Shown: positions 1 through 12,798 of the stretch, one piece after another | Numbering within the stretch: the stretch's first letter is position 1 | Layout of the letters: each line of letters begins with the position of its first letter | Source of the DNA: Patiria miniata | Lineage: Eukaryota > Echinodermata > Asteroidea > Valvatida > Asterinidae | Length of the DNA: 64,000 bases | Reading direction: 5' to 3' | NCBI RefSeq assembly: GCF_015706575.1 | Contig: NW_024037076.1 | Location: 20,526,898-20,590,897, forward strand | Translations under genes and position numbers: made by a program | The notes under the pieces: model-generated | The model's database searches: none | Told to the model about the DNA's origin: nothing | What the model saw: only the letters and a program-made list of their open reading frames with translations

Positions 1-1915
1 ATTTATGGTGCAATGACGAGTCTACTGTACTGGTGCGTTTTTTTATATTACGCGTAGGCTAGAACATCTTGCTATTCGCCGTGAAAATGGGGGCTTTTTG
101 CAATTCAAGCTGGAGATCGCTGAATCAAGAGGTCGACCCGGGAGGATAATTAATTTGCATACTGAAATAAAGTACACTATTATGTGTAGATAGTTCCATA
201 AGCGTGGCATGACAATCCGCTTTAGAAATTCTTGCCATTTATAAAGATAGTCATCTAGCAAGCAAAGAGTAAATAGTTTAATGTTAAACTGTCTGACATT
301 GACTTTTAACCATTGGCTTCAAGCTCAACCCATAAGAAACAGCAGGATTCAAAGCCAGAAAATTACTTAATGATTAAAAAAGACGGTGTTTTGGTTAAAA
401 AAGGAAGTTGTTGCTGGGTTTTCGTGGTCGTAATGTGATGACTTCTACACCGAAGCAGTCCAATATTTTAGCCGCTTCACTACCGTCCTGAGGTGTGCCC
501 AAATCACTGCTCGGACAGGCGGAAGTTAACCGGGTAAACGAGGCATGAGATAGCCTTAGCATTAAAGGGTACTTGCGGAATTTTCTACAACATGCGAATG
601 AAACGGGATCTGTCATCACGACGCTGACCAATAAGTGCAAATTTCAATCGCTGTTCACTGCATAGACCCCATCGATATATGATGTTGAAAGAAATGTCAT
701 TTTCAGGCAAATACAGGGGGAAATCTCTAGGGCCAACATTCTGAGGAAAGCCCACACGATACTTACAAACCAATCCACACGAATATTCCCATTGGAACAG
801 TATTGTTTAATTTGAGATGGGCTGTACATTTTGTTATGGTTGCCAAAATAATCGTCAAATTCATGGATGTTTTTTTCAATACAGCAAACCACTCAGTCTC
901 GCGCATCCACCAATCTATCAAGAGTATGGGACTGGAGAGTATTTTTAGTCTTGTTTTTTTTTATTCCTTTCGCAAACGGATGAGAAAGCACACACGTGCC
1001 TCGAAAAATGTCAAGTCCATAGTAGTCCACGTATCGGTGCGCGTGTGTTTTTGCAGTTGTTTGAACATGGCCATTTAATTAAAGCCCAAGCGACAGGGTG
1101 CAAAGTCATACCATATTTTAAACAACACGTGACGCAGGAGGTCGTGTCATTCATTTCTGTTGCCGGTGGCACTTCTAAAGAGTACTGGTTCCTCACCGTT
1201 AGCAACCCGATGCAACGCGTGCAAAAACACACGGGACCACAGCACTTTTTTCCTCTTCACCTATTGTTAAGGGGTCAACATCAATGCGTTTTTCGTTGAT
1301 AAAGGCAAGAAAAATACATAGTGTCGGGTTAACAAACGAGGTGGGACGGCCGGCGTACCTTCTACGGGGAAGTACAAAGTGCAATTAATTTGCTAGAAAA
1401 GGAGACGTGTTTTGAGAATATTCGCCAGCAGGTGAGAACTGCTGACTTGTAAATTAAATCGCCCGGAATAAGGTGTTCCCCATCAAGAAAGGGAGCCGTC
1501 CAACTGTCGACAGAAATAGGAATTCCCTGGATGAGTCTTGTGTACGCATTTAACCCCCTCTCAGCCATGTCAGCGGTAAACTAGAAAGAAGCGTGTCCGC
1601 GGCTAAAAACAAATTATTGAATTATGCAAATGATGAACCGGTAGTGCAAGGATGTTCGGTATAATTAGGGGGCCTAAAATCAAATTGTGGGAGGCCAAAA
1701 GCTTTTTAGGCTATTCTCAATGAAATCAAGTCGTGCATGCTGGAGATGGCATGTTCGTGCTTAGCGCCTACATTTTGTACATCCCTTTGGCGCCAAAAAA
1801 GGACGATCGTTAAAAATGCTCGTGGGTTCATTGCAATGTGGATTATACCGCAATTAAAAGAGAAAGAGAAGGAAAAGCAAACGTGGGGATTGGGATAGGG
1901 GGAGGAGCAACTTAC
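1..1915 (-). other. Intron 1 / downstream region of receptor exon A
   Basis: This stretch lies 3' of the splice donor of receptor exon A on the minus strand and should be intron 1, continuing beyond the window edge. I read the minus-strand reading frames and saw no segment resembling the rest of an ANF-receptor domain, a transmembrane helix, a kinase-homology domain or a cyclase. Short open frames at 1362-1568 and 395-640 show no family resemblance. Small exons (under about 150 bases) could be missed by eye. Confidence 0.5.
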
Positions 1916-2654
1916 TTCTTGCTTTAGGCATGACCTCTTCCTCAAGCATCGTTATGTAATCCCTGTCTTTGAAAATTACTTCCTCAAAATCTCCGTGAGT
2001 TGTTTGAAAACCATGTTCAAGAAGGACACGGTATATAGATCCCATCGCAAACTTACAATCACTTATCGGCACATCTTCCTTACGGTAGACCATAACCGTG
2101 TGATTCCACGCAAACTGCACAAAGAAATCACGGACCGCCTCACCCATTTTGTTGTAAGGTGCCTGAGTTCTGGTTATCGTAGGGTGGTCACCGTCTCTCC
2201 TGAAACCCATCGCCATGGCCGCTCCAGTCACCATGGGTACATTCCGGAACCCCAAAAATCGGCTGACTTGACTGGCCGTGTATTCGCAGGCCGGTCCGAT
2301 AAACACATCGGCTCCATGGTCCAGCCAATCAACCAAGGCAGTATTGAGTGCAATACCCGATTCACAAAGCGTATTCCCGTATAGGACAGTGACGTTGTGA
2401 TTTGGTAAAATCTCCGAGTACCTCTGTAATGCCATATCGGTGGCCGGCCGGACCATTTGCATGAAGAAAGGGTAGTATCGATTAGGGGGCAATCTGGGCA
2501 CAGGGTAGCCAGGGAGAAGAACGGACATTGTCAGGCTGGTTAGCAGGGAGTCTTGTTCCTTGTCGTGCGGTTGACATTGCCTTATCAGGTGTACAGGTGC
2601 CGGTAACGATAACAAGACAGCAGTCCCAACCAACATCTTTAAATCGATCTCCAT
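1916..2654 (-). CDS. Natriuretic-peptide-receptor-like ectodomain, first coding exon A (partial gene)
   Basis: This is the first coding exon of a predicted single-pass receptor of the natriuretic peptide receptor / membrane guanylate cyclase type, encoding the N-terminal part of the extracellular ligand-binding domain (periplasmic-binding-like ANF_receptor fold). It encodes 246 residues plus one base. Residues 1-25 form a hydrophobic signal peptide. Family hallmarks follow: VLLPGYPVP near 45-53, YPFFMQMVRPATDMA near 61-75, DVFIGPACEY at 116-125, TGAAMAMGF near 143-151 and WNHT at 183-186. Cys97, Cys123 and Cys200 fit the conserved NPR cysteines; Cys200 would pair with a cysteine in the next exon. 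Asn87 and Asn184 are N-glycosylation sequons. The start at 2654 is in AAGATGG context. The exon ends at AGA A|GTAAGT (last base 1916), phase 1, and the frame runs only to 1854 if unspliced. Downstream exons must lie to the left, mostly or wholly outside the window. Whether the full protein is a cyclase (NPR-A/B type) or a clearance receptor (NPR-C type) cannot be decided. Confidence 0.88.
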
Positions 2655-5106
2655 CTTCCTTCAATAATGGGTAACTCCCTGCTTCCACCCCACCCTGTAG
2701 AAATCCTCTATGGCTGTGCGGTATCCTCACCTATTAGTGTATGTCCACACTGCGCGAGAGACGAAATGTCATCGTTTTCATGACGGAAACATACTGGCGT
2801 AGCGGGCGTACGACAACACGATATTGACGTTGAAAAAAAAAGAAACTCAGAGCGAGTTCTGAAGTGATCTGTTCAGGCGCGTAGATCAACACACCACGGA
2901 AGCACAAGGCAGCAATGCCTGAGAGTTCAAAGTGTAAATTGATAAAGAAAAATTAAACTGGTGAAGTACGCGGAGGCAGGTTCACCTGTTCAAGTCATCG
3001 GGGTATGCAGCTACAATCACGCCGCCTGGGAGATCAGCCTGAGTGGCGGTATACAGAATAGGAGTGGCTGTTGTGGATGACCAGTCCTTGTAGAATACTA
3101 CTAAAAAAATACCCGAGGACAAATCACTTCAAATTGAAGCAGCGCATTGGAGATTATGCCTGAGCGGTGCATACACGTTCGAGAACATTTTGCTCCAAAA
3201 CACACCGGGCGATTGAGGATAATAAGCCCCGGCCATTCCGGTGCTACGGTCGGTGGATAAGTCAAAATCCTTCACAAGAGTTTAGGGACAAACGGCCAAT
3301 ATGCGCGAATACCTCCTCCGGTGCGACTTATCTCCTTTTTCTTTCCTTATTAATGCAGGCAGGGCGACCAATGATGTCTGCGAGCCTTGGACATAATTCA
3401 TGCGGTTTGAGCAGGGTGCGCCCACAGCTCTACCGGTCTGCGATTTTCTCGGTGAGGCCTAAGTGTGCCGCCAACGTCGATGGTCGACAAACAAGGAAAT
3501 GATGATAGTTGACCGACTCGGGAATAATATGGGCTGCTCGTACGTGATTTGCTCAGCGCGGCGCGACTCCAGGCACAAAAACCTACACCGTACATTTCCG
3601 CCGTCATCTGGCCCGGCACGGCGAATATCGGCGCGTATAATTACGATTCCGACACTGAAATGTAATGACAGCCCATGTAAACTGAGCACAGTGATGGAAC
3701 CAAGTCACGATCAGCCGAGACATTTCTGTATTCTTAGCCCTGCCACCCTTTTGTTGAGAGATGTGTCCCTGACAATGCCACAGATCTTAATGGATTTGCA
3801 GGTATTTACGGCGACTTTACAGAGTAATTACAGTGAAACATGTCGCTCCGAAGCACTCAAGAGGTAATCTGATTGTTTACCGTACAAATGCAGATATATC
3901 ATGACGCATATTTTACACAGAAGAATTGACAGTTTCAAACTCCTCGATGGCTTTTTTGTATAAAGTAGTCAGGTTGGCATATGCTTCTTTGAATGTCATT
4001 TCCTCGAGATATCAGAATATTTTATTGCTGTTCATGAAGGATTAACATTATACAGACCCCGTGATCTAAACCGCTTGTTACCATTTACATGGTATAGTAA
4101 TAAAGGAAAATGGGATATATGCTCGTGGGAACCACCAGACGGATCTTGTCAATAATGGATGATGGAACACGAGTTTAACCGAAGAGTGGCATAGGGCCCT
4201 TACTTTGCATGCAGATCCCAACTTTGCTTCTTGACGGGGTAAAGGAACACATTCCCGATCCCCTGACCTATTACGTGAGTGAACCAGACAAGCACGAAAC
4301 TAAATTTGTTAATGTGAACAGTGTGCGTACATGAGGAAACACTTTTATAAGTTCGAGCAGAGTCGGTGAATCTCCCTCAGTAATCAGTATGCGGATTGCA
4401 TCGGCGAACTTTAGCCCCATTTAAACAAAACCGAAGGTTCAAGAGGGACATAGTTTTTCCAATGTAAATTGAAAACAAAATAACCCCAACACGGCACCTC
4501 CTCCCGTCGACTTCACGAAATGAATCTCTGAATTTTCGGTTGCAATTCTGGGCTGTGTCACCCAGGGGAGGAGTAAGTGTACTGTTTCTATTGACTGTTT
4601 TGAACACAATCGACCAAAATATTACCCTCTCGTGGGTACAATATTCCGATAACTAACCGTCGCCAATGGTGCAAATTACAGTCCAATTATCCACGAGCAG
4701 TGTGTCTACACAATACACGCAGACATCGATCACTTACTGAGGGTCCAATCTTCAGAGGTCTCGGTAACGAAATTAGCCGAGTGACAAATGAGAGCAGATG
4801 AAGTTAATGAACCCATCCAGCGGGCATCTTCGGAGCAAAGGGCGCCAAAAAACCCCGAATATTTGTTTTTCCTATAGCCTGATTTTAACCGGGACACATT
4901 GTACGTGATGTTAACCCCGGTGTACAAATAAATTGCACGGTGTTTCTTGTAATCAACTTGAAAACACATAGGCAAAAAGTCACAAAACCTGTTTAATGTA
5001 AGTTTGCGATATTTGAATTTTAGACTTTTCTCATAAAACACCCAACAGCACTTTATGTGGTAAAGAGTATATAACGTCATTAGCATTGCCCTCTGAATAA
5101 AAAAAA

Positions 5107-5131
5107 GGCATTTGAAGATCATTCAAATGCC
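5107..5131. repeat. Perfect hairpin, 10-bp arms
   Basis: GGCATTTGAA is followed after 5 bases by its exact reverse complement TTCAAATGCC. It lies 55 bases before another perfect palindrome at 5186-5205, which suggests the core of a degraded inverted-repeat element, but no outer ends or target duplication were found. Confidence 0.5.
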
Positions 5132-5185
5132 AAAACAAAACTCAATAGAGTCTAAAGTCGTAAACTGAGGTAATATTGGCATAAT

Positions 5186-5205
5186 CATAAGTTTTAAAAC
5201 TTATG
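5186..5205. repeat. 20-bp perfect palindrome
   Basis: CATAAGTTTTAAAACTTATG reads identically on both strands. It is AT-rich, so part of its perfection could be chance, but a 20-bp perfect palindrome is rare in 64 kb. No coding sequence is nearby. Confidence 0.5.
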
Positions 5206-6059
5206 CTTCGAATTTTTGCCAAAACTCCACGTACAGCGTGAGTATAGTTTTCTGTTTTTAATAGTATGAGTACTATCCAATTGGATTTCCAAGGAGATTA
5301 CAGGCACACGCTATGGAATTACCCCGATATTCAGAAGCACAGGTCGTGTCAAATTGATGGAGTCACAAATGATTAACCTACTATAGAAAAGTTGTCAGGA
5401 TACATCTATAAATATTCAAAAATGTCTGGGTATCAACGGAAGGCTGTTTCACCAAGAATGCACGCTCCTATATTCCCGCGCTTGTTGTGTTTGATTTATG
5501 TGGCTCTGTGTCAATATTGGCCCAAAGCCTGTCGCTTTCATGAACTGCTTCTATTTGTGTGATATTGTCCAGAACCGTACTTGCTATGCTCCTATACTGT
5601 TACGATATCGTGGTTCTACTACTGGATTTTTCTCAGTCGACCGTAAGCACCCAAGGGCACGAATCGTACTTCACGGAAAGTGCTCAATGACGGATGCATT
5701 GTGATCACTGTTTGTTTGAAGTAAAGAAAACTACGCCATACAAAAATATAGACGGAGTAAGCATTTGAAACGGGGTTTAGCCAGAATGTAATCACTACAG
5801 CTGGGATATTACGTCAACGTGCACCACACACGCCAAAGATTTTAGACATAAACGATATTAATTACTATAAAGAAAAATCGCAGTATGCTTTTAAGTATTC
5901 AGTCATATCGTGTACATTAAGCATTGTCTTGTAAGCATATCGCCATTTCTCTCAAAGTTATGGAAACCCTCTCTCGTAGCTCTAGTGACTGCTACGAAAA
6001 ATTAAAACTTCCTATGTCACAGCCTGTTATGCAATCTATCGTGGAAACATTAAGAAATG

Positions 6060-6274
6060 ATACTTAAAAGTTTTACCTACGAGCGGAATCAAAATTTCTT
6101 GTTCTCTTTTACACGTTTTTGCTTTCAACGAAACTCCTGTACTTCTTCTGTCTGGTGGTTTTTATGCATATCCTTGTGTAATTTCTTCTTTTTTTAACTC
6201 CTGTGCTTTTACTGTGAATTAACTGTAATTCAGCCTTTTGAAATAAACCATTAATGATAATAATAAATAATAAA
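6060..6274 (+). mobile_element. LINE-like (non-LTR retrotransposon) 3' end
   Basis: A pyrimidine-rich stretch ends in TGTAATTCAGCCTTTTGAAA followed by ATAAACCATTAATG and a short (TAA/TAATAA) tail ending near 6272. A 3' segment with this wording and an A/T microsatellite tail is typical of truncated CR1/L2/RTE-like LINE copies in marine invertebrates. I rely on the general look of the tail, not on a database match. No reverse transcriptase frame is present, so this is at most a 5'-truncated copy. The 5' boundary is approximate. Confidence 0.4.
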
Positions 6275-9200
6275 CCGGCTCACTAGATCTTTTCTAGATC
6301 ACATGCACTGAGTAAATTTCACCAGGTTAGGACGGAGTATATAGAAAAACCAAGGACCTCGTTAGCGGTGTATGTAAGCTTGGTTCGAGACTGGAAATTG
6401 CTTTTCTCGCACCAGTCGACCTCCAGTGAACCGAACATGGACGCTGTTACACGGCTGGTTGGGAGAGCATCGGGGGTTGCCTTCAATAATTGGTCGTCAT
6501 GCCTCGGTGAAAGAAGCCGCCCCCCAGTTCGTCAACTCTGTGCTGGGGGATTTATTAATCCACGACAGAAAAACAAAATCCCTGCACGGTTTTAATTTCC
6601 GGAAAGGCTCCAATGTGCGAGACAAATATAAAAGGAAAAACACTTCAAATGCAACGGATCAGTGAGCAGGGAAAATTACTACATGTACTATGATTCAAAT
6701 ATTACGTGAGTACATCGACAGAATAAGCCAGTTCGGTATTTCAACTACGCATGCGCACAATGATATGGGTCACGGGGCATTTGGGATAATCGAAGACATA
6801 TGAACGCACGCGGAGACAGGCGCACGACGCTCGTGGCGCTAATCACAACCAGAATGGGCGTCCGCGTAACATCGCGTATCATCACGTCAGCGATTTTATC
6901 CCGAATGACCTTTGACCTGGACTACTTCATCGAGATACCGAACAGGCTTATTACCTTAAAAAAGCCCCCCCCCCAAAAAAAAACCCAAACAACCCACGCA
7001 ACATAAAATAACCAATTTAACAGGAGTCGAGTCTTCGAATTTGGATGAAATTTATCAAAATGGCACATGTGCATTATTTTCGCTGATAACTACCACACAA
7101 TGGTGTAATTTTAGTAGCCTCGTTTCCAATGTAATAATAAAACCCCAAATAATTAATTTATATCTTGTCGAAGAACACACGACAACCTGAAAGCTTAAAG
7201 CTTAATTTGATTTATAAAGTGAGCGTAATGTTTGTATGCAAAGGTCTGCAATAAGCCACTCTGCGGTGCCTGTGTTCATGCTGCAACCGACATAATTGCC
7301 CTCGCCGTGATTCACAGAATCAGGGCCCCTCGATTCAGTCAATTTATCATTTCCACTATACATGTACCTTTAGCCGAGGTTATTCGAAGGCAACAAAATA
7401 ATTAGCTGAACACAACTCAATATATCATTTTCTTGGCTGACAAAGAAATAAGAGACCCGCCATTTCCACGGAGAGCTTCCCAAAGTCTTTCATGCGAGAC
7501 ATGTGTTACCCTCGAGAATATAGTCGAAGTCGCTAAATGAATGGCAAGCAAACGTGAACTTCAGCCGTTACCAGCAGTGCCAACGCAACTCACAAAGTAC
7601 GCCCTCTCGTGGTTCTTTGTCCCGCAGCTCTACTGCTGCATTCTGTTCAGTGACAAATCCGTTGAGGACGCCGGGCGGGGGGTGTTTTATAAAACTCGCA
7701 AAGATGGCAACGTTTGAAGTCAGCTTAGAAACTTGAAAACTAGTAGGGACATCGACTGATTTTCAATTTGCTTTGATAAATGCGAAAGGTCAGCTGATTT
7801 TTTGTAAGTCGTGCAAAAAAAAAAAAAAAAGATGACCTGAAAAGATAGCGGAGATGTTGTATTAAAAGACATTTATCCAAAAACTGAAGATAAATTCACC
7901 ATTCACTAGACCAGAATTTACCACTGTGCCCAGAGTTTCGTTTTCTTATATTGCGACAATTACTACTGTTGGTTACAGGTGATAAAATGCCAACCGACTC
8001 GTGGACGTTAGGCAATTATTCTTCTGCTTTGCAAAACAAGGCAAGGAAGGCTTCGGCATCTGCTGACTGAATTTGTTACACAGCCACGTGAGGTCACGTT
8101 AACGATGGGTTAACATAAATGGTCGATAGTCTTCTGTGTAAGAGACTAACCTTGTATGATAGTTAACAGGTCCAAGGAACGGTAAATATCGGTAACACGC
8201 ACTGAACGATGTAGCTATTAAAGATTCAGAATGCGGACTTACAAGAAAGGACCAAAAAACCTCAGTTACAAATCACGCCATTGGTGTTGTTTTCAGCACA
8301 ATTCAGACACCAGTAATGAATATAGTTTCGTTATAATTTCATATTCAATAATTTGTCCTAACTAGTCTCAGAGAAAGATCACTTTAACGTAACGGCAAAA
8401 ATGTTCCCATTGCGGTTTTACTTTAACATGTATTACCAAAAAGGATATTAAAATATTAAGACAGACAGCAGTGCTTGCTTGGTTTTCACAAATACTGCGC
8501 CATTTGCAACAACGTATTCCAAAAACACTGCATCCGAACTTTCACATAAAGTGCAAATATGTTAAAAGCAATTGTGCCAGTAAATTATCATTGGTGTCGG
8601 AAAATTGTTCCTAACCTGGAGTATTTTCTATTTCGATCGATCTCATCCACCATCTCCGTTTGACTCATCGTTTGTGGACGGTTTGCCACATAACGAGATC
8701 GGGAAACATCTGTCCAGCGATCTGCAGCGGTGAAAAGTAAACAGCGCCATCCTTCGGCAGAAGACGACCAAGAGAAAATCAGTGGCCGTTGTCCATCGAC
8801 AAGGGCTAACAGAATATAGAACGTTTAAGTCCAAATCATCACATTAATCATCATAAATAAGACTGACCACTATTTTGTGTTTGGTTCGAGAACGACCAAA
8901 ATACAATAGGGATTAAGTGAGCATAGAAGACTTGTTCACATATTAAAAAGTAAACGAAAAACAAGCGACACGACACATAGCCTACATTAATGCAACTGCC
9001 ATTTTTTGCATGATTGAATGTGCATCAGAATTAATTAGGACAAATCCCAATAAATGACTCGAAGTTCCTTCAACCAACAGTAATTGTTGTTGTTCATTAA
9101 ACATGCATGTTTTCCCCATGTCTCTTGTTGGCTTGCGGGGTTTACATCTCGGTCTAAGAATGTTACGTGTTGAAAACAGAATCATACATGAGGTTAAATT

Positions 9201-9979
9201 GTACATGCTTTAATTGACGCCAACATTGTCTGAATGACATATCACGCATTCACGCATTTTTTTTTTTTTTTTAAATCACACTATGACGGACAGCATGCAT
9301 AATTTCATTTTCTCGCCGCAAAATGCAAATCGCACTTTTGCAACACTGACTGTTTGCTCCAAGTACCTTAAATTTACACCTAACGATTCTGCCTCAGTAA
9401 AATGTCAAGACAGTAAAATGGGAACCAATCCATTGTGGAAGACAGGGCGATTTAGAATCCATTAAGATATATGCTTCGATAAATTTGAGTGCTTCGCCAA
9501 TTACTTCGGGAGGTACACTAGATATAATGGCCGCGGGGTGACGAAGGGTGCAGATTTGACGCAGTGGTGGGTTTTTGCACAGCAATAAAAATAAGTACTT
9601 AATAGTTATGGCCGAGTAAGGTCCGATAAACTAGAGAGTTTGATGGCTGAATGGGAGCAATGGATCCGTGTATAACATGAAACAGTCTGCATGGCCCAAC
9701 GCAAAAGTCCACATAACAGAACCCCCTGCGTGGCACCAAACAGCACTCTCCTTTTTGTGTTGGGGACACGAGTGCTCTGTAAATAAAGGCAAAGTACGCA
9801 ATGCACGGGGAGGACACGAACAGCCCGCCAGGGCATAGCCGGTCTTTTGGCTAGTATATACGGTCTACCCCGTAGGGTTAACACACTACTGACGGATGGC
9901 AAAGTGCATAGATGGATAGCTGTATGTAGTTGCGTGTTGTTGCCAGTCGCATCGTGTAATTAAACTGTATCGGGGCATA

Positions 9980-9992
9980 GGGGGGGGGGGGG
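9980..9992. repeat. Homopolymer G13
   Basis: An uninterrupted run of 13 G. It is one of about ten G or C runs of 10 or more in the window; length is unreliable in most sequencing data. Confidence 0.8.
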
Positions 9993-10562
9993 CGCTCAAG
10001 TCGAACTGTATACACCTCTGTGCCAATTACTGGACAATTCATCTTCGCGAGTCGGTATAGATTGCCCGGTACATTCACGCAAGTGACACAGTATTATAAT
10101 GGATACATTATTGGCCGTCTCAGAAAAAAAATCTAAACCAAAAGACCCTTTAGAATTGACTTGACTGGAATACGCTAATAGAAACCATATCAACAATGTT
10201 AGTCATTGTGTACACCTAAATAGAATGGTTCCCTATTATAAAATCAGAGTAAAGTAAAATACTTTGGTTAAACAGTATGATCCCCCGTCATATTCCATAC
10301 ATTGTGATGGATATTTAGCGCGTAAAGATATATTAAGGCAAACAAAGCATTTTTGAGTGCAAGGGTAAACAGTAAAGTCTATTTATACAAACAAAAGCTT
10401 AGGTGCAAAGTCGATTACGATTATCTCCATTGTGATGGGGATAATGACTACACATACCCGTTTAGTTTCTGGGACTCCATTGAATATTAACCGAAAACAA
10501 AACAGAAATGCCTGTTATTTTACAAAGGATGCGTAGAAGGGTTAATATATCGGTTACACACC

Positions 10563-10679
10563 TATGTTCCGACACCCCTATGTTCCGACTGCACATATTC
10601 CTATTCCTAACCCTAACCCTAACCGGGAGTAACACAATCTTATTTGCGGGTTGTCGGAGCATAGGGGTGTCAGAACATA
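10563..10679. repeat. Inverted repeat with telomere-like CCCTAA core
   Basis: The left arm (10563-10589) and right arm (10653-10679) are 27 bases each and match in inverted orientation at about 25 positions. Both carry the motif GACACCCCTATG flanked by TTCCGAC-type sequence. The left arm is itself two overlapping copies of a 16-base unit (CCGACACCCCTATGTT). The loop holds CCTAACCCTAACCCTAACC (about 10606-10624), which is three animal telomere repeats. The whole is 117 bp and resembles a small MITE or satellite monomer. No flanking target duplication was identified. Confidence 0.6.
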
Positions 10680-12798
10680 CAGCAGTCACCAATTTCTCGC
10701 CATTGGTGGATCCCCCATGAAATATGAAGCAATTTAAGAACACCGAACAGCACGCGTAATTCGTGCCCAACGCGACATCTCTCCAAGCAATTCTGAGCAT
10801 ATCAGACGTTGGCGGCGCCCTATCATGTTTGCGGTGCAGCTTGATGGGGTGTTATTCCCCCGCGGATCTTTTTCTCCCCTCGCACGTGAACATAACGCTG
10901 ATGATGTACAACGTTTGTCACCACGGCCCGTTTGATGTGGAAACATATGGATTGCAGAAGGAGGAAGAAATACCGTGCACAATCTATTAAACTATTCCCG
11001 CGATCTCCGAGGCCCGGGGTATGAGAATAATGGAATGGTATTGAGTGCCTTGAGAGTGGTATGATATTCCCACACTTCGGAAAGAAGCTGTCTTCAATTT
11101 GTAAATTATTTGATTAATGAAGATACAATTATGAGTACAAAAACAATGTGCACACATGCAAACAGCAGCAGATTTCCGGATATGATTTCTGGGGCCTTCT
11201 TTTTTTCCCCTTTGAAACCAACGAGTATACGAGGGTAAAGTTGACTATTTACACGACACGGTCGTCGACACCATTTAAAGTATATACACAACGTTTATTT
11301 GTACATGTAGTATACTTGTTACTTCATACCATTCAATTGTTTATACCAGCTGCTCTGCAGGTCACTATAGAAATCAATCACGGACCCATGATGTAGCCAG
11401 ATCTCAAGCCACTCACGGCATGCGGCTGAATCCCAAATCCTTTTAACCCTGGCAAGTCTTGAAAGGATTGAAAATCAAATTCCGGACTGATGCCAGTAAT
11501 GGAGGAGAAACCTTAATTACGGTATATCACGGCCTCGGGATTGGGCAGACGAGCTAGCCACAAGCCAAATGACAGAGAGAAAAAAACGCGGTCAGGAGAA
11601 GTAAATGGGGTGCACTCTCCCAAAAAATAATTCAAGGATGGCCTTAATAGCCTATTCAACAACCAACAACCCTGTCATTATCCCATCCAATGATCTATTA
11701 CAATCCGGCAGCAGGCGAAATGGACGATTTTCTCGGTTGGTGCGCAAGAAGTGCAAGAATACTGTGGGGCTATTGTAAAGTATACCACTCCAGTTAGCTA
11801 AGGACGTAATACGGCACAACATGGCAACACAACGATATCATGGGGTTGTTCGTTCCACCAGGGTGTCGTGCTATCACGTCCCCTGTGGATCGAGCGTATT
11901 TCACAGCTGACTCGGCCAACGATAGGCGTTCAACCGCACGGGCGATATGGCGCAACAAAGATACGGACAGGGAATCCGTGGGAATAAGTGGCCTGTGACG
12001 AAGATACTCAGAATGTCGGCGAAAAAAGGAACCCCGAGGCAGACAACTGCTGAAGGTCAAACGTCCGCGAATATGAAGGGGAACAAATCTGTCCGTGTAT
12101 TTTTGTTTTGGCGTGTGTAGCGGCATTTACCATATAGCCAAGTGTGTATGCTGCGACCCTGCAGTTCAAGCCTGATTACATCCGCATTCACGCTAGCATG
12201 TTAGCTAAATTTATTATATCTTGTTCGCAGAAATCCCTATGGATATACGTTGTAGTCAGGTCATAGCTGTACGCCGCTACATCAACAAAAACGCATTTTG
12301 CATGAAATTAAAAAAAACCCAATAACGACATTTACATTGCCATTGACAAAAGCTTGGGTATGGGGAGTGGAATGACAAACGAATGAATGACCGTCCTTCA
12401 GTTAAAGAAAGGCCAAAGCATGTGGATTTATGCGCTGTTTTTTTGGCGAAGCTGAATTTTGTGAAAAGACACGAACTGAACATCGCGAACAGAAACTTAC
12501 GTGAGTGAGTTTCGGGGCCATCACTAGAAATCGAGTACTTCTTATAAAAAAAGTACGTTTTGTGAATTTTAACACTGGCGCTTCGGAAAATTTAGCGAAT
12601 AGAAATGACGGGGAATTTGAAAATTAAAATAATAAGTAAATTTTGAGAATAGATGCAAAACGATTTTTGTTAAACCGGTGTTATATTTTTTGAATGGGAG
12701 TCATAAAGGAGACAACCGTTCATGTGAGCGGATACTGCACAATTATACTTAGTATTAGGTAAGGGTTGTGTTTGGTATATTAGAATTAATAAACTTAC

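Larger units (their letters stand above)
2655..12798. other. Non-coding interval between receptor exons A and B
   Basis: These 10.1 kb would contain the remaining exons of a receptor starting at exon B, if B were a stand-alone gene of ordinary structure. I recognised none: no transmembrane-plus-kinase-homology sequence and no cyclase motif in any frame. What is visible is a LINE-like tail near 6060-6274, perfect palindromes at 5107-5131 and 5186-5205, homopolymer runs (C/A junction at 6966-6983, A16 at about 7816, T run at about 9259, G13 at 9980-9992) and a telomere-like hairpin at 10563-10679. Open frames such as 3463-3867 (+), 4730-5122 (-) and 11794-12126 (-) have no recognisable domain and are probably chance. 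Confidence 0.5.

Noticed and set aside
1995..2384. Open frame on the plus strand
   Set aside because: It is the antisense shadow of receptor exon A.
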